64,000 nt of DNA from Cribrihabitans_A pelagius. Lineage in GTDB: Bacteria > Pseudomonadota > Alphaproteobacteria > Rhodobacterales > Rhodobacteraceae. How positions within the stretch are numbered: the stretch's first letter is position 1; each line of letters starts with the position of its first letter. The translations under genes and the position numbers were made by a program. Below are positions 7,350 to 16,678 of this stretch, one piece after another. The DNA is taken from positions 303,211 through 367,210 of the forward strand of contig NZ_JBMERR010000001.1 in the NCBI RefSeq assembly GCF_048820915.1, in the 5' to 3' direction. The notes beneath the pieces were generated by a model, which was not told where the DNA came from, ran no database searches, and saw only the letters and a program-made list of their open reading frames with translations.

Positions 7350-10300
7350 TCAGATCGCGGAGAGCTGCGTCCCGGCCTCAGCCCGCACCTTGCGCGCCGC
7401 TTCCAGCCGCACCGGGCCGTAGCCGCGGATCTCCATCGGCGCTTTCAGAACCGCCAGGCAGGCGTCGTGCTTCTGGGCGCTGTAACCCTTGGCGACCTTC
7501 TCCAGCGCGGCCTCGTACCAGGCCAGCAGGTCGCGGTGCAGCCGCGCTTCCTCGTGGTAGCCGAAGATGTTGAAGGCGCTGCCGCGCAGGCGCTTGCCCT
7601 TCGCCATCAGGTTCAGCGCCGGACGCAGCCAGGCCCCGAAGGCGCGTTTCTTCGGCCGCCCTCGGGCGTCCTTCTTCCAGTTCAGGAGCGGCGGGGCGAG
7701 GTGGTATTTCACCGTGAAATCGCCCTCGAACTCGTGGTCGATCTGATGCGCAAAGGCCGCGCTGGTGAGCAGCCGGGCGACTTCGTACTCGTCCTTGTAG
7801 GCCATCAGCTTGAACAGCGAGCGCGCGGCGGCCGCGGTCAGCTCCTCTTGCGCCGGGCCGGGCAGCGCCTTGCGGAACCGCTCCAGTGCGGCGGTGTAAC
7901 GCTCGGAATAATCCATGTCCTGATAGCCGGTGAGGAAGGTGGCGCGGCGGCCGATCAGCGCGTCCAGCGTCTCGGTCTTCTCCGGCTCCTCCTCGTAGAA
8001 CTCCGCCACCAGTTTCGGGTCGGCCGCCATCGCGCGGCCGACGGCAAAGGCCAGCCGGTTCTTTTCGATCGCCACTCCATTGAGCTCGATCGCCTGATCG
8101 AGCGCGCCCGCGCTCACCGGCACCAGCCCCTTCTGCCAGGCAAAGCCCAGCATCATCACGTTGGCCAGCACCGCATCGCCCATCAGCGTCTCCGCCGCCT
8201 CGTTGGCGTTGAAACCCGAGAGGTTCTCCGCCCCGACCGCTTCGGCGATGGTCTTCTCGCGCACGCCGGCCATCAGGTCGGCATCGCGGCGCAGCACCAA
8301 ATCGCCCGTGGGCATCTCGGCCCGGTTCAGAACCACCTTGGTGCCGTGGTGGTAGTGGACAGAAGCCTTTGGCGCCGAGCTCACCACCACGTCGCAGCCG
8401 ATCACCGCATCCGCGGCGGCCTCGCCGATGCGGACCTGGTTGAGGCTCTCGGGGCTGGCCGACAGGCGGATGTAGCTGAGCACAGTGCCGAACTTCTGCG
8501 CAAAGCCGGTGAAGTCCAGCACGCTCGACCCCTTGCCCTCCAGATGAGCTGCCATGGTGATCAGCGCACCCACAGTGACGACCCCGGTGCCGCCGACGCC
8601 GGTGACCAGCAGATCGAAGGGCTCCTTCAGCGACGGCAGCTCGGGCGCGGGCAGCTTGGCGGTCAGTTTCGCCGCATCCAGCCCCGCCCGCTGCGTCTTG
8701 CGCCGCGTGGCGCCCTCGACGGTGACGAAGCTGGGGCAGAAGCCGTTCAGGCAGGAGAAATCCTTGTTGCAGGTCGACAGGTTGATCTTGCGCTTGCGGC
8801 CGAAGGGCGTCTCTTTCGGTTCCACGCTCAGGCAGTTGGATTCCACCGAGCAGTCGCCGCAGCCCTCGCAGACCAGCTCGTTGATGAAGGCAAAGCGCTT
8901 CGGGTCCTCCATCTTGCCGCGCTTGCGGCGGCGGCGCTTCTCGGTGGCGCAGGTCTGCTCGTAGATCAGCACCGAGACGCCCTCCACCTCGCGCAGCTCC
9001 CGCTGCACCGTGTCCAGATCGGCGCGGTCGTGGAAGCTGGTGCCGGAGGGGAACTCGCTGCGGCGGAACTTGCCGATCTCGTCGGAGACCAGCGCGATCC
9101 GCTCCACCCCCTCGGCGCGGCAGGTCTGGGCGATGCCATGCACCGAAACGGGGCCGTCCACCGGCTGGCCGCCGGTCATCGCCACCGCATCGTTGTAGAG
9201 GATCTTGTAGGTGATGTGGGTGCCCGCCGCGACCGCCTGCCGGATCGCCAATGACCCGGAGTGATACCAGGTGCCCTCGCCGAGGTTCTGGAACACATGC
9301 TTGCCGCCGTTGAACTGCGAGGCCGCGGTCCAGGGCACGCCTTCGCCGCCCATCTGCGCATAGCCTGCGGTCTCCCGGTCCATCCAGCTTGCCATCACGT
9401 GGCAGCCGATGCCGGAAAACGCCTTGGAGCCCTCGGGCAGCTTGGTCGAGGTGTTATGCGGGCAGCCCGAGCAGAAATAGGGCGTGCGGGTGGCACCGGG
9501 CACGTTCAGCACCTTGGGCGGCGCTGCGGACAGCGCCGCTGCCTTGGCGGGCAGGTTTTCCTCCGGGAAGAACTTGTCCAGCCGCGCCGCCACGATGGGC
9601 GCGAGCAGCAGCGGGCTCAGCTCGCCGGTCCAGGGGATCAGCGGAGCGCCCTGGCTGTCGTATTTGCCCACCATCTTCTCCGGCTTGCTGCCGGGCCAGT
9701 CGTAGAAGTTCTCCTTGAACTGGCTCTCGATGATGCCGCGCTTTTCTTCGACGACCAGCACTTCCTGCTTGCCCTTCACGAATTTCAGCGCATCGGAGCG
9801 GTCCAGCGGCCAGACCATGCCGACCTTGTAAATGTCGATCTTCAGGCGGCGGCAGGCGGCCTCGTCCAGGCCCAGCAGGCGCAGCGCCTCCATCAGGTCG
9901 AGATGCCCCTTGCCGGTGGAGACGAAGCCGAAGCGCGCGTCCTTGATGTCATAGATCCGCTTGTCGATCGGGTTTGCCTCGGCAAAGGCGCGCACGGCGT
10001 CCAGCTTGGCCTGGATGCGGGTCTCGATCTCGGGCGAGGGCAGGTCGGCGCGGCGGATATGCAGCCCGCCCGGATACTCCGGCAGCTTGGGATAGATGAA
10101 TTCACGGTCCGGCTGCAATTCAACCGAGCGCGCGCTTTCCACGGTTTCCGACACCGCCTTGAAGCCGACCCAGGTGCCGGAGTAGCGCGACAGCGCAAAG
10201 GCGTATTCGCCAAAGGCCAGGTATTCCGACACATCGGCCGGGTTCAGCACCGGCATGAACCAGGACATGAAGGCGACGTCGGACTGATGCGGCATCGAGG

Positions 10301-10772
10301 AGCTGACGCAACCGTGGTCATCGCCCGCCACCACCAGCACGCCGCCCCTCCTGGAGGACCCATAAGCGTTGCCGTGCTTCAGCGCATCGCCGGAGCGGTC
10401 GACGCCCGGGCCCTTGCCGTACCACATGGAAAACACGCCCTCGACCTCGCAATGCGGGTCCAGCACGGCCTGCTGCGCCCCCAGAACGGCGGTGGCGCCC
10501 AGATCCTCGTTCACCGCGGGCATGAACTTGATGCGGTTCTCCTGCATCCGTTTTTCCGCCCGCCAGAATTCCAGGTCCACGCCGCCCAGCGGCGAGCCGC
10601 GGTAGCCGGAGACGAAGCCCGCGGTGTTCAGTCCGGCCTCGCGGTCGCGGCGGGCCTGGTCCAGCATGATGCGGGCCAGCGCTTGGGTGCCGGTCAGGAA
10701 CACCCGGCCCGTGGTCATCTCGTAACGGTCGTCCAGCTTGTAGCTGCGGAAATCGTGGCTCAGCTCGGTCAT
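7350..10772 (-). CDS. Indolepyruvate:ferredoxin oxidoreductase, fused alpha-beta form
   Basis: 1140-residue fusion of the two subunits that are separate (IorA and IorB) in archaea. It oxidatively decarboxylates aryl-2-oxoacids (indolepyruvate, phenylpyruvate) to acyl-CoA using TPP and iron-sulfur clusters. In order: N-terminal oxoacid-binding half ('FVSGYRGSPLGGVD' near residue 53); TPP domain with 'FSGIGCHVMASWMDRETAGY' and 'MGGEGVPW' near 450-480; a cysteine-rich segment near 631-690 ('CEGCGDCSVESNC' and 'CNKDFSCLNGFC'); and the gamma domain 'TGVGGTGVVTVG' near 725. It has its own terminator and lies divergent to an Lrp/AsnC regulator, pointing to amino acid-dependent control and a role in aromatic amino acid breakdown. 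Confidence 0.9.
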   Translation of the reverse strand: MTELSHDFRSYKLDDRYEMTTGRVFLTGTQALARIMLDQARRDREAGLNTAGFVSGYRGSPLGGVDLEFWRAEKRMQENRIKFMPAVNEDLGATAVLGAQQAVLDPHCEVEGVFSMWYGKGPGVDRSGDALKHGNAYGSSRRGGVLVVAGDDHGCVSSSMPHQSDVAFMSWFMPVLNPADVSEYLAFGEYAFALSRYSGTWVGFKAVSETVESARSVELQPDREFIYPKLPEYPGGLHIRRADLPSPEIETRIQAKLDAVRAFAEANPIDKRIYDIKDARFGFVSTGKGHLDLMEALRLLGLDEAACRRLKIDIYKVGMVWPLDRSDALKFVKGKQEVLVVEEKRGIIESQFKENFYDWPGSKPEKMVGKYDSQGAPLIPWTGELSPLLLAPIVAARLDKFFPEENLPAKAAALSAAPPKVLNVPGATRTPYFCSGCPHNTSTKLPEGSKAFSGIGCHVMASWMDRETAGYAQMGGEGVPWTAASQFNGGKHVFQNLGEGTWYHSGSLAIRQAVAAGTHITYKILYNDAVAMTGGQPVDGPVSVHGIAQTCRAEGVERIALVSDEIGKFRRSEFPSGTSFHDRADLDTVQRELREVEGVSVLIYEQTCATEKRRRRKRGKMEDPKRFAFINELVCEGCGDCSVESNCLSVEPKETPFGRKRKINLSTCNKDFSCLNGFCPSFVTVEGATRRKTQRAGLDAAKLTAKLPAPELPSLKEPFDLLVTGVGGTGVVTVGALITMAAHLEGKGSSVLDFTGFAQKFGTVLSYIRLSASPESLNQVRIGEAAADAVIGCDVVVSSAPKASVHYHHGTKVVLNRAEMPTGDLVLRRDADLMAGVREKTIAEAVGAENLSGFNANEAAETLMGDAVLANVMMLGFAWQKGLVPVSAGALDQAIELNGVAIEKNRLAFAVGRAMAADPKLVAEFYEEEPEKTETLDALIGRRATFLTGYQDMDYSERYTAALERFRKALPGPAQEELTAAAARSLFKLMAYKDEYEVARLLTSAAFAHQIDHEFEGDFTVKYHLAPPLLNWKKDARGRPKKRAFGAWLRPALNLMAKGKRLRGSAFNIFGYHEEARLHRDLLAWYEAALEKVAKGYSAQKHDACLAVLKAPMEIRGYGPVRLEAARKVRAEAGTQLSAI

Positions 10773-10919
10773 CGCGAAGGACTCCTTGCGCGCTATCTCG
10801 GGTTTTCGGAAAGATAATCCCCCGGCGCTGGAAATAATTGCCCCATTTTGCTGGCGTACTGGCGGTTTGTGGCTAGTTTATCCGATGCATGCTCCTCAAT
10901 CGGAAAAAACACCCGCAAA

Positions 10920-11381
10920 ATGAACCTCGACGACCGCGACCGCCGCATTCTCGCCCTCCTGCAGGAGGACTGCCGCATCACCAATGCCGAGCTGGCCGAG
11001 GCCGCGGGCATGTCGCCCTCGGCCCTGTGGCGCCGGGTGCGCGCGCTCGAAGACGCGGGCGTCATCCGCCGCTACAGCGCGGTGGTGGACCCGGCCGAGC
11101 TGGGTCTGCAGTTCCACGCCATCGTGCATGTGCACCTGACCCGGCACGACCCGGACAAGCTGGTGGAGTTCATCCGCGCGGTGGAAAACAGCCCGCTGGT
11201 GCAGGACTGCTACGCCACCACCGGCCAGGCCGACTATCACCTGCGGGTGCTGGCCCCCGATCTCGAGGCCTACAACCGTTTCCTCGAAGGCTTTTTGTTC
11301 CGCCTGCCTGCCGTCGCCAGCGCCCAGACCAACGTGGTCCTGCGCAGCATCAAGCACGGCAGCCCGCTGGTGCCCTGGTAA
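10920..11381 (+). CDS. Lrp/AsnC family transcriptional regulator
   Basis: 153 residues with the standard plan: N-terminal helix-turn-helix ('MNLDDRDRRILALLQEDCRI', then 'NAELAEAAGMSPSALWRRV' at about 22-40), and a C-terminal RAM/ligand-binding domain ('VVDPAELGLQFHAIVHVHL', 'VQDCYATTGQADYHLRVL'). An in-frame start 72 bases upstream would add 24 residues that do not look like this family, so the ATG at 10920 is preferred. It is divergent from the indolepyruvate oxidoreductase gene, 147 bp apart, and probably senses an amino acid to control it. Confidence 0.88.
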   Translation: MNLDDRDRRILALLQEDCRITNAELAEAAGMSPSALWRRVRALEDAGVIRRYSAVVDPAELGLQFHAIVHVHLTRHDPDKLVEFIRAVENSPLVQDCYATTGQADYHLRVLAPDLEAYNRFLEGFLFRLPAVASAQTNVVLRSIKHGSPLVPW

Positions 11382-11404
11382 TGCGCCTGCGGCGCATGCC
11401 TCCG

Positions 11405-11506
11405 GCGGGAGTATTTTTGGCAAGATGACAGAGCAGCGCCCGCTTTGTCATCTTGCTTGAAATACTCCGGGGGTTTGGGGGCTGGCCCCCAATTGAGGTT
11501 GCGTTT
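11405..11506. repeat. Inverted pair of a roseobacter-type intergenic element
   Basis: Two inverted copies of one short element face each other. The left arm includes 'GTATTTTTGGCAAGATGACA' and the right arm 'TGTCATCTTGCTTGAAATAC'. They are followed by CTCCGGGGG and a GGGGGCTGGCCCCC hairpin that is repeated a second time near 11507-11520. The right half recurs at 39388-39437. The structure lies between convergent genes (Lrp regulator and the small membrane protein) and may also act as a bidirectional terminator, but it lacks a clean T-run. Confidence 0.6.
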
Positions 11507-11538
11507 GGGGGCTGGCCCCCAAAAAGGCCTGCGGCAGG

Positions 11539-11931
11539 TCACATGGCCGCGAAACGCACCCAGGCGGCTGCCATCGCGAGATAGGTGAACTGGTGCAGCG
11601 CCTGGTCGGCGCCCATCGCCTGCCAGAACATCGCCTGTTGCGGCGTGAGCTTCTTCATCTCCGAATAGCGCGCCTTTCCGAAGTCGATGTGGAAATGTGC
11701 CACCCATTCCAAGACCGCCAGCACCAGGATGAACAAAACCGGCGCGCCGAACAGCGCAAAGACCAGCGCCGAGCCGATCACATGCACGCCCGCGTGCTGG
11801 GCGCGCCCGGCGTGGGCATAGCGGCAGCGCCCCGACAGCATCTTCGGTGTTTGCAGAAAGAAGTCGGCAAACATGTGCTTGATCTGCAGAAGGCAGAGCA
11901 GGAGCAGGACGGATCCGACGTATTCGGGCAA
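11539..11931 (-). CDS. Small membrane protein, DUF3307 family
   Basis: 130 residues. The sequence is mostly hydrophobic helices with the family pattern of DUF3307: an N-terminal helix 'VLLLLCLLQIKHMFADFFLQ' with the conserved H-x-x-A-D-F, a GxHxxGSALVFALFG-like segment, and 'VAHFHIDFGKAR' in the middle. The function of the family is unknown. It is divergent from the large ABC-like gene that starts at 12083, with about 150 bp between the starts. No operon partner is visible. Length is close to the usual domain length, so the gene looks intact. Confidence 0.75.
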   Translation of the reverse strand: MPEYVGSVLLLLCLLQIKHMFADFFLQTPKMLSGRCRYAHAGRAQHAGVHVIGSALVFALFGAPVLFILVLAVLEWVAHFHIDFGKARYSEMKKLTPQQAMFWQAMGADQALHQFTYLAMAAAWVRFAAM

Positions 11932-12082
11932 ACCTTGTGACCTCCGGAGCGGCAGTTTGCTGGAACCTTACGGATTTTTGCCGGTGTGGCAAATGCTCCG
12001 CCCCGCCGGTGCCGCAACGGGACACGCAACGCACAAGGGGTCCGCGCGGGCCATTGCCTGTCATGGGCAAAGCGCGCTACCC

Positions 12083-15000
12083 ATGGGGCAGCCCGACCCG
12101 CAGCTGCCAGACTGGAGCTTTCCCATAGAACGCTCGCTGTTCCGTTTCATCTGGAAATACTCCAAACGCGACCAGCTGGTCCTGCTGGTGGTGACCGCCT
12201 GCCTGTTCCCGCTCTTGTATCTGACGCTGGAGCTGCCCAAGCGCATCATCAACGATGCCATCGGCGCCGAGAGCGACGTGATCACCGTGCTCGGCTACAG
12301 CTTCGACCAGCTCACCTTCCTGTGGCTCCTGTGCGGCGCCTTCCTGGTCTCGGTTCTGTGCCACGGGCTGCTGAAGATGCGCATCAACACCATGAAGGGG
12401 GTGCTGGCGGAGCGCATGCTGCGCCGCTTCCGCTATCAGCTGATCGGCCGGGTCATCCGCTTCCCGCAGCCCTATTTCGAGCGCGTGAGCCAGGGTGAAC
12501 TGGTCGCCATGATCACTTCCGAATCCGAGCCGATGGGCGGGCTGATGGGCGATATGGTGAGCCAGCCGGTGCTGCAGGCCGGTCAGATGCTGACCATCCT
12601 GTTCTTCCTGTTCATGCAGAATATCTGGTTCGGCCTCGCGGCGATTGCGCTGATCCCCTTGCAGGGCTGGCTGATTCCGATGCTGCAGCGCCAGATCAAC
12701 CAGCTCAACAAGGTGCGGATCAAGGAGGTGCGGGTGCTGGCGACCGAAATCGGCGAGAGCGCGGCCGGCGCCTCCACCCTGCGCACCAACGGCGGCTGGC
12801 GCTACCGGATGGCGGTAATCACCGAGCGGCTGGGGCGGCTCTATGACATCCGCTTCCAGATCTACCAGAAAAAATTCTTCATGAAGTTTCTCAACAACTT
12901 CATCACCCAGCTGACGCCCTTCTTCTTCTACGCGGTGGGCGGCTACCTGGTGCTGCGGGGCCAGGTCTCGCTGGGGGCGCTGGTGGCGGCGCTGGCGGCC
13001 TACAAGGACCTTGCCGCTCCTTGGAAGGAGCTGCTGACCTACTACAACCAGACCCAGGACATGTCGCTGCGCTGGGACGTGATCCTGGAGCGGTTCGCGC
13101 CGCCCGGCATGGTGGACGAGGCGCGGATGCAGGGCGAGCCGGAGGAGATGCTGCGCCTCAAGGGCGACATCGAGCTCAACGACGTCTCGGTGCGCGACGG
13201 CGACGGCAACCTGGTGCTGGAAAACCTCACCGCGGCCTTCCCGGCCGGCAAGGTGATCGGCATCGCGGCGCCTTCGGAAGAGGACCGCCGCGCCTTGGCC
13301 GAACTTCTGACCCGCGAAACCCTGCCCGCAGCCGGCGATGTGACCATCGCGGGGCATGACATCCGCAGCCTGCACCAGAGCGTGCTGGCCGCGCGCATCG
13401 GCCATGCCAGCTCGCGCCCGGTGCTGTTCCAGGGTTCCTTCGGCGACAACGTGATGATGCCGGTCCGCACAAGACCGCAGGGGGAGGGCAGCGACGTGCC
13501 GCGGATTCAGGCGGCGAAGCTGGCAGGCAACAGCCCGGATCCCTATGACGCGCCCTGGCTCGACCCCGGGATTGCCGGGTTCGAGAGCGAGGCGGAGCTG
13601 CGCGCCTGGTGGCTCAAGCTGGTGGAGGGGATCGGCTCCGATACCGCGCTGTTCCGCCGCGCGGTGGAGCAGCATTTTGACCCCGCCGACCACGCCGAAC
13701 TGGCCGAGCGGCTGGTGGAGCTGCGCCCCGCCATGCAGGAAGCGGTGCGCGAGGCCGGGCTGGAGGCCTATGTGCATTTCCTCGACCCCGGCAGCTACAA
13801 CCCGGCGCTGCCGGTGGCGGAGAACCTCTTGTTTGCCGCCTCGCGCACCGCGCTTACCGAGGAGGTGATCCGCGAGCAGGAGGAGTTCCTCGACCGCCTG
13901 AAGGAACTGGGGCTCGACCAGGCACTGATCGCGCTGACCCGCGACGTGGTGGAGATGCTGCGCCAGATCTTCGGCATCGACGGCACCGGCCACCCGCTGT
14001 TCCGCAAGCTGGGCCTGGAAGTGATCGCTTATGAAAACGCCCTGGCGCTGGTCGAGAAGACCGGCTCGGGCGACGCTGCCACGCTCACCCGCGAGGAAAT
14101 GGCGCAGCTCCTGGTGGTGCCCTTCACGATCTCCGCCGAACAAATCGGCCCCGCCTTCGAGGACAGCATGAAGGAGCGCATCCTCGGCTTCCGCCGCGAC
14201 CATGCGCCGGGGCTTCTGAAGACGCTGAGCGGAGTGTTCGAACCCTTCGATCAGGACAGTTTCGCGCCCGGGCTGACGGTGCTGGAAAACGCGCTCTTCG
14301 GCAAGCTGTCGGACACCGCCGGGGCCAAGGCGGACGATGTGCGCTCGCTGGTTTCCGACCTGATGATCCGCGAGGGGTTGCGCGGCCAGGTGGTGGAGCT
14401 GATCTTCGAGCTGCCGGTGGCGGTGGGCGGCCAGGGGCTGCCTGCGAGCTTTGCCGAGCCGCTGGCCTTCTCCCGCGCGACCATCAAGCGGCCGGATATC
14501 CTGATCCTCGATACCGCGATGGCGAGCTACGACCTGGAAACCCGGATCGCGGTGCACAAGAACCTGCGCAAGCTCTTGCCCGACACCATGCTGATCTACC
14601 TCGGCTCCAGCTTCCAGGACCCGGATGTGTTCGACGCCTTCTTCGAGCTGCGCCAGGGGCGGCTGGTGAGCGGCGAGGGCGAGGCGGCCGCGGCGGCGGA
14701 TGGGGCAGCCAGCCAGGACCTCGCGCGCAAGCTCAGGGCGCTGGAGCAGACCGAGCTGTTCTCGGGCTTGAACCGGCGCCAGCTGCGGCTGCTCGCGTTT
14801 GGCGCGCGCTGGTACAAGGCCGGGGCCGGCAAGGTGGTGTTCCGCAAGGACGATGCCGCCACCGACGGCGCCTATATGATCCTCAAGGGCGAGGCCGGGC
14901 TCTACTTGCCGCAGGAAGGGCAGGAGGACAGGCTGATCGCCACGGTTGGTCCGGGCCGCCTGGTGGGCGAGCTGGGCCTGATCCGGCAGGAGCCGCGCTC

Positions 15001-15133
15001 GCTCAGCATGGTGGCGGCAAGCGACCTCAGCTGCCTGCGCATCGGCGAGGAGGAATTCCTCGCTGTGGTCGAAAATGACGCCTCCACCGCCTTCAAGCTG
15101 TTGCAGGTGGTGGCGGGCTATGTGTCGACCTGA
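12083..15133 (+). CDS. ABC-exporter-like membrane protein with degraded ATPase motifs and C-terminal cyclic-nucleotide-binding domain
   Basis: 1016 residues from the preferred ATG. The frame is open for 210 bases upstream, but that part lies over the divergent DUF3307 gene. Residues about 20-330 form a type I exporter membrane domain. The nucleotide-binding part (about 360-860) has lost its catalytic motifs: the Walker A position reads 'GIAAPSEEDRRALAELL' (no GxGKS/T), the signature position 'LPASFAEPLAFSRA', Walker B ends 'ILILDTAMASYD' (Thr instead of the catalytic Glu), and the H-loop His is missing. About 300 residues are inserted between the Walker A and signature regions. Residues about 885-1010 are a cyclic-nucleotide-binding fold with 'GELGLIRQEPRSLSM'. 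It is probably not an active pump. A sensor or scaffold role is inference. Confidence 0.8.
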   Translation: MGQPDPQLPDWSFPIERSLFRFIWKYSKRDQLVLLVVTACLFPLLYLTLELPKRIINDAIGAESDVITVLGYSFDQLTFLWLLCGAFLVSVLCHGLLKMRINTMKGVLAERMLRRFRYQLIGRVIRFPQPYFERVSQGELVAMITSESEPMGGLMGDMVSQPVLQAGQMLTILFFLFMQNIWFGLAAIALIPLQGWLIPMLQRQINQLNKVRIKEVRVLATEIGESAAGASTLRTNGGWRYRMAVITERLGRLYDIRFQIYQKKFFMKFLNNFITQLTPFFFYAVGGYLVLRGQVSLGALVAALAAYKDLAAPWKELLTYYNQTQDMSLRWDVILERFAPPGMVDEARMQGEPEEMLRLKGDIELNDVSVRDGDGNLVLENLTAAFPAGKVIGIAAPSEEDRRALAELLTRETLPAAGDVTIAGHDIRSLHQSVLAARIGHASSRPVLFQGSFGDNVMMPVRTRPQGEGSDVPRIQAAKLAGNSPDPYDAPWLDPGIAGFESEAELRAWWLKLVEGIGSDTALFRRAVEQHFDPADHAELAERLVELRPAMQEAVREAGLEAYVHFLDPGSYNPALPVAENLLFAASRTALTEEVIREQEEFLDRLKELGLDQALIALTRDVVEMLRQIFGIDGTGHPLFRKLGLEVIAYENALALVEKTGSGDAATLTREEMAQLLVVPFTISAEQIGPAFEDSMKERILGFRRDHAPGLLKTLSGVFEPFDQDSFAPGLTVLENALFGKLSDTAGAKADDVRSLVSDLMIREGLRGQVVELIFELPVAVGGQGLPASFAEPLAFSRATIKRPDILILDTAMASYDLETRIAVHKNLRKLLPDTMLIYLGSSFQDPDVFDAFFELRQGRLVSGEGEAAAAADGAASQDLARKLRALEQTELFSGLNRRQLRLLAFGARWYKAGAGKVVFRKDDAATDGAYMILKGEAGLYLPQEGQEDRLIATVGPGRLVGELGLIRQEPRSLSMVAASDLSCLRIGEEEFLAVVENDASTAFKLLQVVAGYVST

Positions 15134-15193
15134 TCCGGGAGCAGGTTCCATCGTGCAAGCAAGCAAAACCAGACACCAACAGGGAAAAGTGAC

Positions 15194-16042
15194 ATGAAAC
15201 TGCTGCGATACCGCGCCAGGGACGGGGTGCGCCCCGGGCTGCTGGATGCCTCGGGCGCGCTGCGCGATCTCTCCGCGCACGTCGCCGATATCACCGGCGC
15301 CACGCTGGACGATGCCACGCTGGCAAGACTGGCCGCACTCGACCCGGAGACGCTGCCCCGGGCCGCGGGGACTCCCAGCCTGGCGCCCTGCGTCGGCAGC
15401 CCGGGCAAGTTCCTCGGCATCGGCCTCAACTACTCCGACCACGCCGCCGAGGCCGGCATGGCGGTGCCGGAGCACCCGATCCTGTTCCTGAAGGCGACGT
15501 CCTCGATCGCAGGGCCGGATGACGACGTGGTGCTGCCGCGCGGTTCGGTTGCGGCGGACTGGGAGGTGGAGCTGGGCGTGGTGATCGGCCGCGCCGCCAA
15601 ATACGTCTCCGAGGCGGAAGCGCTGGAGCATGTGGCGGGCTACTGCGTGATCAACGACGTGTCAGAGCGCGACTTCCAGACCAAGCTCACCGGGCAATGG
15701 ACCAAGGGCAAGAGCTGCGACACCTTCGGCCCCATCGGCCCCTGGCTCGTCACCCGCGATGCGGTGCCGGACCCGCAAGCGCTGCGGCTTACCTGCGACG
15801 TGAACGGGGAGCGGCGGCAGACCGGATCGACCAGCACCATGGTGTTCACCGTGGCGCAGATCATCTCGCATCTGAGCCAGCTGATGACGCTGCACCCGGG
15901 CGACGTGATCGCCACCGGCACGCCGCCGGGGGTGGGTATGGGAATGAAGCCGGAGCCGGTCTACCTCAAGCCCGGCGACGTGATGCGCCTGGAGATCGAG
16001 GGCCTCGGCGTGCAGACCCAGACGGTGCGCGCCGAAGACTGA
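15194..16042 (+). CDS. Fumarylacetoacetate hydrolase (FAH) family protein
   Basis: 282 residues. The C-terminal two thirds are the FAH fold: 'FLGIGLNYSDHAAE', 'PILFLKATSSIAGPDD', 'DWEVELGVVIGR' (acidic metal ligands), 'SCDTFGPIGPWLV' and 'HPGDVIATGTPPGVG'. Such enzymes cleave or hydrolyse C-C bonds of oxo acids with Mg2+. This subgroup is often annotated as ureidoglycolate lyase or as 2,4-diketo-3-deoxy-L-fuconate/rhamnonate hydrolase. The exact substrate cannot be fixed. It begins 60 bp after the ABC-like gene and may be transcribed with it, though the functions do not obviously connect. A sugar-acid role would fit the enolase-superfamily and dehydrogenase genes further right. Confidence 0.85.
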   Translation: MKLLRYRARDGVRPGLLDASGALRDLSAHVADITGATLDDATLARLAALDPETLPRAAGTPSLAPCVGSPGKFLGIGLNYSDHAAEAGMAVPEHPILFLKATSSIAGPDDDVVLPRGSVAADWEVELGVVIGRAAKYVSEAEALEHVAGYCVINDVSERDFQTKLTGQWTKGKSCDTFGPIGPWLVTRDAVPDPQALRLTCDVNGERRQTGSTSTMVFTVAQIISHLSQLMTLHPGDVIATGTPPGVGMGMKPEPVYLKPGDVMRLEIEGLGVQTQTVRAED

Positions 16043-16072
16043 AACGGCGCATGTGCAGGCGGCAGGGGGGAG

Positions 16073-16134
16073 GCTCCCGCCCGCGCCCCGGCAATCGAAG
16101 ATAGCCCCGCCGCGGTTGGGCCGTGCGCCGCGCC
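16073..16134 (+). repeat. Direct repeat, copy 1 (about 62 bp)
   Basis: Matches 16615-16678 with a few differences. Shared blocks are 'CTCCCGCCCGCG', 'CCCGGCAAT', 'GCCGCGGTTGGGCCG' and 'GCGCCGCGCC'. Related GTTGGGCCGGGC...GCGC cores also occur near 26024 and 43851, so this is a dispersed family in this genome. Confidence 0.65.
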
Positions 16135-16614
16135 GGAGGCGGCTGGCCGAGGCGCGCCTGCGCCGGCTGCAGCTTTTGCGGCGCAGGCTTCGCCGCGGGA
16201 AAACCGGCCGCGTCCATTCCAGACCATTTGCAGTTCGGGGTGCTAATGGCTGGCAGATGTCCTGCGGAAAGGAGGTCGGCCGGGCCGGAGAAGTCCGCGG
16301 AGCTCTGATGCGGCGCCATGGCGCCCCCCTCAGATTGTTCACTTGGGTAACCGGCGCAGCAAAAAAATGGCGATGCGCGGCGGCCTGCGCCGGGGAGCAA
16401 CAATACCGGGACAACAACGCCCGTGCGGATCTGCGATTTCCGGCCGCCCGGCTCATTTCCAGCCGCCCGGCTCCATGCAAACCGCACCGGCCTGAAGCGG
16501 CCGGCTTCCCCCGCGCCAGCCCCCGTGCCGGGCGGCGCCTTGGCGCGTTGGCGACGACGCACTGTCCTCCGCTACAAGTCCGGAGCAGCTTGTCCGGGCA
16601 AACAGCGGCCGGAA

Positions 16615-16678
16615 CACTCCCGCCCGCGTCCCGGCAATGCAAGATTGCCATGCCGCGGTTGGGCCGGGCGCCGCGCCC
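16615..16678 (+). repeat. Direct repeat, copy 2 (about 63 bp)
   Basis: Second copy of the 16073-16134 element, 540 bp downstream in the same orientation. Its right end runs into the palindrome at 16659-16698, of which it supplies the left arm. Confidence 0.65.

Noticed and set aside
6621..9254. Long plus-strand open frame through the TetR gene and the oxidoreductase gene
   Set aside because: Out of frame with the TetR gene and antisense to the oxidoreductase; no domain seen.
12077..15631. Very long open frame on the minus strand opposite the ABC-like gene
   Set aside because: Its translation is rich in Arg, His, Gln and Gly with no domain, as expected from the antisense of a GC-rich gene with strong third-position bias. 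The plus strand encodes a recognisable protein.
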